A DNA stretch of 38,801 bases, taken from the NCBI GenBank assembly GCA_018657385.1, contig JABHXF010000055.1:1-38801 (forward strand), given 5' to 3'. The translations under genes were made by a program, and so were the position numbers. Positions 31,315 to 38,801 of the stretch are shown in pieces. This DNA is from Candidatus Woesearchaeota archaeon (GTDB lineage Archaea; Nanobdellota; Nanobdellia; Woesearchaeales; DSVV01). The notes beneath the pieces were generated by a model that was given only the letters and a program-made list of their open reading frames with translations, had not been told where the DNA came from and did no database searches. How positions within the stretch are numbered: the first letter of the stretch is position 1; each line of letters starts with the position of its first letter.

Positions 31315-34300
31315 ATGACAGAAACAAAAAAGATAAACAAAGTATTAATCTTAGGTAGTGGAGGTTTATCTATTGGGCAGGCTGGAGAATTTGATTATTC
31401 TGGTTCACAAGCAATTAAAGCATTAAAAGAAGAAGGAATAAAAACAATACTTATTAATCCAAATATTGCTACAATACAAACCTCAAAAGGATTTGCTAAT
31501 GAAGTTTATTTTCTTCCAGTTACAAAAAAGTTTGTTGAAAAAATAATTGCTAAAGAAAGACCAGATGGGATTCTTTTAGGTTTTGGAGGACAAACAGCAT
31601 TAAATTGTGGTATGGAATTATCTAGTTCTGGTGTTCTAGAAAAATATAATGTAAAAGTATTAGGTACACCAATAAAAACAATAATTACTTCTGAAGATAA
31701 AGGTTTATTTGTAGAAGCTCTTAAGAAAATAAATATAAAAACACCAAAAAGTATTGCTGTTTATAATATTGAAGATGGTGTAATTGCAGCAAAAGAAATT
31801 GGATATCCATTAATAATTAGAGCTGGGTTTGCTTTAGGTGGTCTTGGATCTGGTTTTTGTAATAATGAAGAAGAATTAAGAACCCTTTTACATGAAGCAT
31901 TAACACATTCAAAACAAATTCTTGTTGAAGAATCACTTGAAGGATGGAAAGAAGTTGAATATGAAGTTATGAGAGATAGTTATGATAACTGTATGACTGT
32001 ATGTAATATGGAGAACTTTGATCCACTTGGAATTCATACTGGTGAATCAATAGTTGTTGCACCATCACAAACATTAACAGATAAAGAATATCAAAAACTA
32101 AGAGAAATTTCTATTAATGTAATAAAATCATTAGGTGTTGTTGGTGAATGTAATGTTCAATTTGCTCTTGATCCAGATTCTGAAGATTATAGAGTTATTG
32201 AAGTTAATGCACGACTATCAAGATCATCTGCGTTAGCATCAAAAGCTACTGGTTACCCTTTAGCATTTATTGCTGCAAAACTTGCACTAGGTTATAGTTT
32301 AGTAGATATTCCTAATCCTGTTACAAAAATAACAAAAGCATTTTTTGAACCTGCTTTAGATTATGTTGTAGTAAAAATTCCAAGATGGGACACTGATAAG
32401 TTTAAACAAGTAGATAAAAAAATAGGTAGTTCAATGAAAAGTGTTGGGGAAGTTATGGCTATTGGTAGAAAGTTTGAAGAAGCTCTTCAAAAAGCAATAA
32501 GAATGACAAACCCAAGTCTAAATGGATTAACAGACGTTAAAGTTAGTTTTAAGAATAATTCAGATTTAGAAAACAAAAATTTAGAAAACAAAAATAATCC
32601 TGGAAGTTTAGACTATGAATTAGAAAATCCAACAGACAAAAGAATATTTGCACTTGTAAAGGCACTTGAAAATGGTTATAATGTTAAAAAATTATTTGAT
32701 ATGACCAAAATAGACAAATGGTTTTTGTATAAAATGAAGAATATCATTGAGATCAATAATGAACTTAAGAAAGATTCAATTGATTCAATTACTCCTCAAT
32801 TATTAAGAATTGCAAAACAACATGGTTTTTCAGATAAGCAAGTTGCAAAATGTATTTTGCATTGTGAAAATTTTGAATCAGAAATAAAAATTAGAGATTT
32901 AAGAAAAAAACATTCAATTATTCCAGTTATAAAACAGATAGATACTCTTGCAGGAGAATTCCCATGTAAAACTAATTATCTTTATTTAACATATAATGGT
33001 GAATATGATGACGTTAAAGTAGATGATCTTGGAATGAGAGGAGTAATTGTACTTGGTGGTGGTGCTTACAGCATTGGATCAAGTGTTGAATTTGATTGGT
33101 GTTGTGTAGAATGTGTTAAAACATTAAGAAAAGAAAAAGTACCATCAATAGTTATTAATTATAATCCTGAAACTGTTAGTACTGATTATGATGAATGTGA
33201 TAGACTTTATTTTGATGAGTTAAGTTTTGAGAGAGTTGTAGATATATATGAAAAAGAAACACCATTTGGTGTAATATTTTCAATGGGTGGTCAAATTCCT
33301 AATAATCTTGTTATGCCTTTAAGTAAGTATGGTGTAAAAACTTTGGGAACTGATCCAGAAATTATTGATAAAGTTGAAGATAGACATAAATTTTCAATGA
33401 TACTTGATGAATTAGGTGTTGATCAACCAGAATGGAAAGAACTAACAGATTTAAGTGAAATTAAAACTTTTTGTTCACGTGTAGGTTTCCCTATTTTAAT
33501 CAGACCATCATATGTACTTAGTGGTGCTGCAATGAATGTTGTTTATGAAGAAGCAGATTTAGATATGTTCTTAAAACAAGCAGCTTTGGTTTCAAAAGAT
33601 CATCCTGTTGTGTTAACAAAATTTATTACACATGCTAAAGAAATTGATGTTGACTTAGTAGCATTGAAAGGAGATGTCAAGCTTTATGCAATATCAGAGC
33701 ATATAGAAAATGCAGGTGTTCATTCAGGTGATGCTACATTAGTTACCCCACCACAAAAATTATACTTAGAAACAGTTAATAAAATCAAGAGAATTATTAA
33801 AATTATAGTAAAACATCTTAATATTACAGGTCCAGCTAATTTCCAATTTTTAGCAAAAGATAATAAAATAAAAATAATTGAATGTAACTTGCGTGCATCA
33901 AGAAGTTTTCCATTTGTATCAAAAGTTTATGATATTAATTTTATTGAGCATGCAACAAAAGCAATTATTGGCAGTCCAGTATCAAAAATTGATACTAATG
34001 CATTTGATTTAGAATATGTTGGAGTAAAAGCACCTCAATTTTCATTTACTAGATTAAGAGGGGCTGATCCTTTGTTAGGTGTTGAAATGAGTTCAACAGG
34101 TGAGGTTGCTTGTTTAGGTGATAATGTACAGGAGGCATTTTTGAAAGCTTTATTATCTGTGGGTTTTAAAATTCCTAAAGAAACTATTTTGCTTTCAACA
34201 GGTGATGTTAAGAAAAAAGCAAAGCTACTTGAGTATGTTAAACAATTAAAGAAAAAAGGTTATATGTTATATGGTACAGGTGGAACTGCAGATTTTTATA

Positions 34301-34596
34301 AGATGCATGGTATTGGTATGGAGATGTTACATTGGCCTTTGGATGAGAAAAAACCAAATGTATTAGATTATATTAAAAATAAAGCAGTAGATCTTGTTGT
34401 TAATATTCCTAAAAGCAATGAACGTATAGAATTATCTAATGATTATATTATTAGAAGAACAGCAGCTGACTTTTCAGTACCTCTTATTACAAATTTTCAA
34501 TGTACTAAATTATTTGTTGAATCTATTTGTAATTATAATGAGGATGATTTAACAGTAAAGAGCTGGAATGAATATCATGAAACATTGAATAAATAG
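31315..34596 (+). CDS. carB: carbamoyl-phosphate synthase large subunit, eukaryote-like
   Basis: This subunit makes carbamoyl phosphate from bicarbonate, ammonia and two ATP. It has 1093 residues with two homologous ATP-grasp halves. The first starts LGSGGLSIGQAGEFDYSGSQ (about 12-31), with GGLGSG, VEESLEGWKEVEYEV and IEVNARLSRSSALASKATGY. The second begins about 577 (GGGAYSIGSSVEFDWCCVE), with GVHSGDATLVTPP. An MGS-like allosteric domain (about 960-1060) ends the protein. The LSIGQ, GGLGSG and NARLSRSSA wording is that of CPS1/CAD. A short Asn/Lys-rich near-duplicated insert (ENKNLENKN) lies near 420. There is no clear ribosome binding site, so coupling to carA is likely. Confidence 0.97.
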   Translation: MTETKKINKVLILGSGGLSIGQAGEFDYSGSQAIKALKEEGIKTILINPNIATIQTSKGFANEVYFLPVTKKFVEKIIAKERPDGILLGFGGQTALNCGMELSSSGVLEKYNVKVLGTPIKTIITSEDKGLFVEALKKINIKTPKSIAVYNIEDGVIAAKEIGYPLIIRAGFALGGLGSGFCNNEEELRTLLHEALTHSKQILVEESLEGWKEVEYEVMRDSYDNCMTVCNMENFDPLGIHTGESIVVAPSQTLTDKEYQKLREISINVIKSLGVVGECNVQFALDPDSEDYRVIEVNARLSRSSALASKATGYPLAFIAAKLALGYSLVDIPNPVTKITKAFFEPALDYVVVKIPRWDTDKFKQVDKKIGSSMKSVGEVMAIGRKFEEALQKAIRMTNPSLNGLTDVKVSFKNNSDLENKNLENKNNPGSLDYELENPTDKRIFALVKALENGYNVKKLFDMTKIDKWFLYKMKNIIEINNELKKDSIDSITPQLLRIAKQHGFSDKQVAKCILHCENFESEIKIRDLRKKHSIIPVIKQIDTLAGEFPCKTNYLYLTYNGEYDDVKVDDLGMRGVIVLGGGAYSIGSSVEFDWCCVECVKTLRKEKVPSIVINYNPETVSTDYDECDRLYFDELSFERVVDIYEKETPFGVIFSMGGQIPNNLVMPLSKYGVKTLGTDPEIIDKVEDRHKFSMILDELGVDQPEWKELTDLSEIKTFCSRVGFPILIRPSYVLSGAAMNVVYEEADLDMFLKQAALVSKDHPVVLTKFITHAKEIDVDLVALKGDVKLYAISEHIENAGVHSGDATLVTPPQKLYLETVNKIKRIIKIIVKHLNITGPANFQFLAKDNKIKIIECNLRASRSFPFVSKVYDINFIEHATKAIIGSPVSKIDTNAFDLEYVGVKAPQFSFTRLRGADPLLGVEMSSTGEVACLGDNVQEAFLKALLSVGFKIPKETILLSTGDVKKKAKLLEYVKQLKKKGYMLYGTGGTADFYKMHGIGMEMLHWPLDEKKPNVLDYIKNKAVDLVVNIPKSNERIELSNDYIIRRTAADFSVPLITNFQCTKLFVESICNYNEDDLTVKSWNEYHETLNK

Positions 34597-34610
34597 AAAT
34601 TTGATGATCA

Positions 34611-34629
34611 TTCTTATTTTTTCTTTTTT
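34611..34629 (+). terminator. oligo-T terminator of the arg-car cluster
   Basis: T-rich tract 14 nt after the carB stop, directly before element E3. Confidence 0.6.
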
Positions 34630-34634
34630 ACTAG

Positions 34635-34762
34635 GTCCGGAGGACATGTTTCCCGTGATTTTATTTTTTCATTTATAATTTATTAGATAAATCCAACAAC
34701 AACAACGGCACGGACGGACTAAAGTCCTACTCGCCTATCGGCTCGCCCGGCCATGTTGTTGG
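34635..34762 (+). repeat. Y-shaped intergenic element, copy E3
   Basis: Hairpin GTCC-gga-GGAC (34635-34645), TTTCCCGTGATT (34649-34660), then an AT-rich spacer 15 nt shorter than in E1. The closing stem is AATCCAACAAC (34690-34700) with GTTGTTGGATT (34752-34762). Inner hairpins are GGAC-taaa-GTCC (34713-34724) and GCC-tatc-GGC (34730-34739), both different from E1/E2 in sequence but still paired. The upstream 40 nt are identical to E1, 31 kb away. It lies between the carB terminator and the end of the convergent membrane-protein gene. Confidence 0.8.
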
Positions 34763-34849
34763 ATTTAAAAGTTAGCTCTTATTATATTATAGACATATTT
34801 AGAACTCTTATTATTTTTATAAATTAATTCAGAAATTTGTTTTATGGCT

Positions 34850-35230
34850 TCACTTATGTTTTATTACAAATTCTTTATGAAATGGATGTTTTACAATCTT
34901 AAATTTACTCATTTTTTTATCTACAAAGTATAATATTGTAGCTGATGGTACAAAAGCATCAATTTCTTTTGACCAAAAACCAATACCTGGGAATAATAGT
35001 TCAGTAAGGGCAAAAAATGCTAAATATTTCTTTTTTAGAATAAAAATTAATACTGTACATGTTACAATATCCCATATTGTGTTAACTAATGGAATATTTC
35101 CAAATATTAAATCAACTAGATCTAATGTTATGGCTGTTGCTAATCTATATTTGTTTAATGATTTATCTAACCAATCATATAGCTTAACATGCCAAGGTTC
35201 AATATCTACTACTTCCACACCCATTACCAT
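34850..35230 (-). CDS. small hypothetical membrane protein
   Basis: This 126-residue protein has an amphipathic N-terminus (VVDIEPWHVKLYDWLDKSLNKYR) and then hydrophobic segments at about 45-68 (LVNTIWDIVTCTVLIFIL) and about 70-105 (YLAFFALTELLFPGIGFW... VPSATILYFV). The C-terminus is basic (KKMSKFKIVKHPFHKEF). It probably crosses the membrane two or three times. No family is recognised. Its promoter is leaderless, with the TATA box at 35253-35262. Confidence 0.75.
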   Translation of the reverse strand: MVMGVEVVDIEPWHVKLYDWLDKSLNKYRLATAITLDLVDLIFGNIPLVNTIWDIVTCTVLIFILKKKYLAFFALTELLFPGIGFWSKEIDAFVPSATILYFVDKKMSKFKIVKHPFHKEFVIKHK

Positions 35231-35252
35231 CTAATGAAGAAGCGTCTTATTG

Positions 35253-35262
35253 CTTTATAAAG
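35253..35262 (-). promoter_or_regulatory. TATA box of the 34850 membrane protein gene, leaderless
   Basis: CTTTATAAAG (a palindrome) lies 23-32 nt before the ATG at 35230 on the minus strand, without a ribosome binding site. Confidence 0.6.
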
Positions 35263-35360
35263 GTTTTGAGTAATCTTTATAAATCAACAGGGATTTCTTA
35301 TATATAGATTATATAAAAACGGTGTCTAATTATTGTAATTAATTATTAAAGGTGAACTAT

Positions 35361-36977
35361 ATGACAGATGGAAGTGGCGATGAAATAACTCTTAATAGGC
35401 AAAGATTAATAGATATGGTTGGTTCTTTTGGTCAAATTCATTTTAGAGTTTTTGGAAGAGAACAGTTTGATAATAGGGAATTTGATGGTATTCGTATTTA
35501 TGATGCAATTCATAACGCAATATTAGATACTCCTGATTATAGAGATGATATGGAATATGGTACTATATTTAGATGGTTACCTGAATTATCTGATGAACAA
35601 GTGGCTTTTATACTATATCTAAATGTTGGTTCTCAAATGATGGGGGCAAATAGTACAATTACAGATGCTCCTGATATAAATAAAATACAAAATATTGTTG
35701 CAAATTGTTGCAGGGAATCTGGACTTCTTACTTTATCTGCTCATTTTGATAGATATAGGGGAATTAGAGAAGCTTATAGATTTATAGATAGGAAAACTGG
35801 CAGAGTTGAACTTACAGATGAAGAATTTGAATTGTCAAAGAAATTTCAAGAATTAGGCTCAAATTTACCAATGATACTTGAAGAAAGAGAATGGGCAGCT
35901 AGTGTTGAATGTGGAACAATAGAAGAACTAAATGAGCATATTAGAAAAGGAACATTAATGGATGTTATTGTTGCAGGAAATGAAAGATATTCAACTAACT
36001 TAGAAAGATTAAGAGATTCAGCTCTAAATAATGGTGATGATGTTAAACTACATATTATGTCAGGACCAAGTTCATCAGGTAAAACTTGGACTGATCAAAA
36101 ATTAGTAAGGATGTTACAAAATGAAGGTGTTGCATTTATTCCTTTTGAAGCTGACATGTATTTTTGGGATACTCATTTACATCATTTGGAAAGGTTAGGT
36201 GCATTTAACTATGAAGAGCCATGGGCTGCTAGACTTAGACAAATTGGAGAAGATATTGAAAAATTATTAGATGGAAAAGTAATTGAAATGCCTGTTCATG
36301 AATTTTCAAAAGGCAAAAAAGGAGTAAAAGAATTAAAAATTGAGAAGGGAACAAAAATTTATCTTGATTTTCATTTAGGTTTTTTGTCTCTTGTTTCTGC
36401 TGCCATCCATGAAAGGTTTGGACCAGATGCAATATCTAAAACATATATTGAAAATTGGACAGGCATAGAGGGAGTTAATGATGATGATGTACGTTTCTTA
36501 AGAAGAACAATAAGAGATATTTATCAAAGAGGACATTCTCCCAACGATACAGCTAATGGGTGGTATCTACAGCAACGTAGTGCAGATAGGTACATTAGAG
36601 CACGTATGGGGGCTGCAAGAGATTTCATTAATGGTACACAAATACATGAACTGGCAATATTAAAGCATGTTTTAGAAAACTATGCAGACAAGAAATTACC
36701 AGACCCTACAAATTATGGTAAACCAACTTCTGCAAATCCTGATGCAAGTATTCGATTGACAAGAATAAATGATTTGCTTGCAAAAGTTGATATTGGTGAT
36801 GGTAAATATATGGATCAAGTTTTAAAATGGTTATCACCTTGTGATCCTATGAGGGAATTTATAGGATTGGCAGGATTAAGTGGTTATTCAAAAGATGCAA
36901 AGTTTGATCTTATGGCTGCTTATCCTTCAAGACATACATATGGTGGTTCAGCAAGTAATTTACCATTAAAGAAATGA
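35361..36977 (+). CDS. uridine-kinase-like P-loop protein with unknown N-terminal domain
   Basis: This is a 538-residue protein from the ATG at 35361; GGTG lies six bases upstream and is itself part of an in-frame GTG at 35352, which is less likely as the start. The first ~225 residues are an unrecognised, mostly helical domain. Then comes HIMSGPSSSGKT (Walker A at about 235-242), FEADMYFWD, EMPVHEFSKGKK and a strand IYLDFHLGF, the order seen in the phosphoribulokinase/uridine kinase family. FLRRTIRDIYQRGHSPNDT is like the lid region of those kinases. It is far longer than uridine kinase (~210), so a multidomain kinase of unknown substrate is the safest call. It stands alone. Confidence 0.7.
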   Translation: MTDGSGDEITLNRQRLIDMVGSFGQIHFRVFGREQFDNREFDGIRIYDAIHNAILDTPDYRDDMEYGTIFRWLPELSDEQVAFILYLNVGSQMMGANSTITDAPDINKIQNIVANCCRESGLLTLSAHFDRYRGIREAYRFIDRKTGRVELTDEEFELSKKFQELGSNLPMILEEREWAASVECGTIEELNEHIRKGTLMDVIVAGNERYSTNLERLRDSALNNGDDVKLHIMSGPSSSGKTWTDQKLVRMLQNEGVAFIPFEADMYFWDTHLHHLERLGAFNYEEPWAARLRQIGEDIEKLLDGKVIEMPVHEFSKGKKGVKELKIEKGTKIYLDFHLGFLSLVSAAIHERFGPDAISKTYIENWTGIEGVNDDDVRFLRRTIRDIYQRGHSPNDTANGWYLQQRSADRYIRARMGAARDFINGTQIHELAILKHVLENYADKKLPDPTNYGKPTSANPDASIRLTRINDLLAKVDIGDGKYMDQVLKWLSPCDPMREFIGLAGLSGYSKDAKFDLMAAYPSRHTYGGSASNLPLKK

Positions 36978-37019
36978 TTTAATATTCTTAATTTTTATTT
37001 TTCTAATTATTTTCTAGAA

Positions 37020-38801
37020 CTACTTTTTTACAACTTTCGCTTTCTTAACAACATACTTCCCTGTACACTCATTCTCTAACTTAATATCTGCTTTTTCAAC
37101 AACTATTTTCTTTTTGTACATTGGCATGTCTAATACTAAAGATTCAAATTCTCCACCTTCACCTGCGATATTGATTTTATTTTTAGCATGTATTTTAATT
37201 AGTTCAGAAATCATCTTATCATCTATTTTTCTTCCTAACCATTTCTTAGTTAAGCCATCAGCTGCTATTGAACCTAATACAACTTCATACTTTTCTCTAA
37301 CTAACTCTCTCATTTCTGTTTCTTGATTCATATGCCATAATGGTGAAAATATTTTTAAGCCAAGCTTGTCACAAATTTTCTCAACACGATCACGCTGATA
37401 GGTTGAGAAAATAGCTCCAGTTACAATTCCTTCTATTTCATATTGATTTTTAGCAATCTTAATTGCTTTTTCCAGATCTTTAAGTTCTTTCTCTTTCTGT
37501 CCTATTGTTGTCTGCTGTATCAATGGTAGTCCTAAACAACTAGCTTGCATTTTTGCAAGGTTAATATTAGGAGTATGGAACATATAACTATCTTTATTCT
37601 TGCTAATCAAAGTAATTAAACAACTAATTTCATAATTTTGCTTTTGCATGATATGCATTGCATAATGTGAATCCTTGCCAGAAGAAAACAAAACACCTAA
37701 CTTCATTATTCTTTTGTCTAAAAATGTGTCTAGGTATTGTGATTTTAGCTTATAATTATTTTTCTTAGCTAATTTAGCAATTGCTTTGTTGAAATTACTT
37801 CCATATTGTGCTGCTTTCTTCTTTCTTTCAGCAAATTCTTCTGGGATATCTAATTCTTTAGCAACTTCTCTTATGATTATTTTGTTTCTAGTAATATTTG
37901 CCAAACCTGATTTTTTGTCTTTGATCTCTGTTAGTTTATATTTCACTGGGATTTTTAAGGCATAATTAACTAATTCCAAATCTAAGAAAGGTAATCTTAG
38001 TTCAATCTTATTATCCATTGTAATAACATCATCTCTATATAAATCACGTTCATATATTTTTAATATCCCACTTAGACATTCTTTGTTTATATCATTGCTT
38101 TTTTTATGTCTATCGTAGCCAGCAAAGATTTCTTCACTTCCTAAACCAGAAAAAATAACTTTAACATTATCTTTTTTAGCTAATTCACATGCTCCATAAA
38201 ATGTTAAACCAACTCCTACTTTAACAACATTGCTATCTTCAATTAAAGGAACAATATGTTTTAGGTATTTTGGAACATCATTTAGTTTGATTTTGTTGAC
38301 TTTTAATTTAAATTTCAATGCTTTTGAAACTTTTCTTGCCCAAATTAAATCTTGGGGTGTTTTCATATTTGATCCTGAACCTTTAGCAGTATCTAAAACA
38401 GATGTATACAAAGTTGGCTTTAATCCTAAACTTTTGCATGTATATGCAATGAATGTGGAATCAATGCCTCCAGAAAATAAGATTCCAATTTTTTGGTCAG
38501 GAATTCTTTTAGCAACTGCATTTACTGCTAATCCAAGTACATCTTTCTTAATTTGTTCATATGGTTTTTTATTTGTTGGAGTAATTTTAAAGAATGATCT
38601 ATTGGATTGTCTGATTTTTTTAGTTTTCAAATTATACATTAATATTTTTCTAGGATTTAACTCTTGATTGTTTCTATAACTTAACTCTTCAAGAACTTTC
38701 ATTTCACTTGCGAAAGCAAAAGTGTTATTGTTAATTTTTTCCTTAGACTTTTTTGTTTTATCATAATTTTTTATCTTATCATCATCTTTTATCTTATCAT
38801 A
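37020..38801 (-). CDS. asparagine synthetase B-Dph6 (diphthine-ammonia ligase) fusion, 5' end outside window
   Basis: The frame stays open to the window edge, so the Met at 38702 is internal. Just before it, NNTFAFASEMKVLEEL is the usual end of the AsnB class II glutaminase domain, so at least part of that domain is encoded outside. Residues counted from Met 38702: AsnB synthetase domain with SGGIDS at 77-82, FSGLGSEEIFAGYDRH and the LRLPFLDLELV segment; from about 334, a Dph6/ATP_bind_4 domain with SSGKDS at 340-345, IVTGAIFSTYQRDRVE and GEGGEFESLVLDMP. The first domain would amidate aspartate, the second would amidate diphthine on aEF-2. A DKIK-repeat insert (DKIKDDDKIKNYDK) precedes the FASE segment. 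A fusion of these two ATP-pyrophosphatases is unusual. Confidence 0.88.
   Translation of the reverse strand, partial: YDKIKDDDKIKNYDKTKKSKEKINNNTFAFASEMKVLEELSYRNNQELNPRKILMYNLKTKKIRQSNRSFFKITPTNKKPYEQIKKDVLGLAVNAVAKRIPDQKIGILFSGGIDSTFIAYTCKSLGLKPTLYTSVLDTAKGSGSNMKTPQDLIWARKVSKALKFKLKVNKIKLNDVPKYLKHIVPLIEDSNVVKVGVGLTFYGACELAKKDNVKVIFSGLGSEEIFAGYDRHKKSNDINKECLSGILKIYERDLYRDDVITMDNKIELRLPFLDLELVNYALKIPVKYKLTEIKDKKSGLANITRNKIIIREVAKELDIPEEFAERKKKAAQYGSNFNKAIAKLAKKNNYKLKSQYLDTFLDKRIMKLGVLFSSGKDSHYAMHIMQKQNYEISCLITLISKNKDSYMFHTPNINLAKMQASCLGLPLIQQTTIGQKEKELKDLEKAIKIAKNQYEIEGIVTGAIFSTYQRDRVEKICDKLGLKIFSPLWHMNQETEMRELVREKYEVVLGSIAADGLTKKWLGRKIDDKMISELIKIHAKNKINIAGEGGEFESLVLDMPMYKKKIVVEKADIKLENECTGKYVVKKAKVVKK

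Noticed and set aside
3538-34762. E1-E3 as integron attC sites: ends ATCCAAC and GTTGGAT fit RYYYAAC/GTTRRRY, sizes are 73-88 nt and orientation is uniform
   Set aside because: The outer stem is an uninterrupted 11-bp helix without the expected extrahelical bases. The intervals between copies are 10-21 kb of housekeeping genes in both directions, not cassettes. Copy C lacks the ends and no integrase is visible. A run of HattCI/IntegronFinder would settle it.
38700-38702. Start codon of the last gene at 38702
   Set aside because: The frame continues open to the window edge and encodes the conserved end of the AsnB glutaminase domain, so this Met is internal.
1-38801. tRNA or rRNA genes, rRNA fragments, transposases
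   Set aside because: I looked for T-arm GGTTCRAATCC-type segments, conserved rRNA stretches and transposase reading frames and found none; a tRNAscan-SE/Infernal run would be needed to exclude split or intron-containing tRNAs.

Overview
The window looks like a piece of the chromosome of a small-genome, AT-rich archaeon, most likely a DPANN member of the Woesearchaeota/Pacearchaeota/Nanoarchaeota group. Archaeal identity is supported by ribosomal proteins L39e, L31e and S3Ae, an archaeal L11, histones, a thermosome, archaeal-type GluRS, the D-aminoacyl-tRNA deacylase DtdA, a TrmB regulator and an AbrB-PhoU regulator. TATA boxes sit about 25-30 nt before many start codons (leaderless mRNAs), and other genes carry GGAGGTG-type ribosome binding sites. 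The DPANN guess rests on base composition, K/E-rich tails on ribosomal proteins, and a secreted protein ending in a Cys-rich module that I associate with these lineages. I recognised no rRNA, tRNA, CRISPR array or transposase.

Layout. 1-3437: translation and chromatin (end of an unknown gene, L39e, L31e, a canonical histone, GluRS, and an unlisted 54-residue histone-like protein). 3725-9875: a two-gene unit of highly charged coiled-coil proteins, the thermosome, a nucleotidyltransferase and an orphan. 10053-16020: a membrane protein, a debranching-enzyme-like glycosidase beside a sugar nucleotidyltransferase, a guanylate-kinase-like P-loop protein and an AbrB-PhoU regulator. 16368-21655: two small proteins, DtdA, L11, a methyltransferase/flavin-reductase pair, TrmB and S3Ae. 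21995-26875: a membrane-tethered winged-helix protein divergent from a secreted coiled-coil protein, an ACT-domain protein and a transglutaminase-like protein. 27023-34596: a conserved unknown plus argG-argH-carA-carB, whose CarA, CarB and ArgG read like the eukaryotic CAD/CPS1/ASS1 forms. 34850-38801: a small membrane protein, a uridine-kinase-like P-loop protein, and an asparagine synthetase-Dph6 fusion that runs off the window.

The most unusual content lies between the genes. Eight intergenic elements each fold on paper into the same Y shape: a closing stem with two internal hairpins. Four of them (3468-3623, 21769-21978, 24919-25070, 34635-34762) also share an upstream module, a small hairpin followed by a TTTYCCGTGATT-like motif. 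Between copies, several stems change on both strands so that pairing is kept. The other four are two tandem pairs in divergent promoter regions (18656-18893 and 22831-22970) with unrelated sequences but the same topology. A second family of four elements (12717-12818, 16765-16865, 19948-20054, 21677-21752) forms long imperfect hairpins with a C-poor left arm and a G-poor right arm, abutting promoters or gene ends. I regard the Y-element family as the best candidate for something undescribed. Whether it acts as RNA, as a mobile DNA repeat or as a recombination substrate cannot be decided from the sequence alone.
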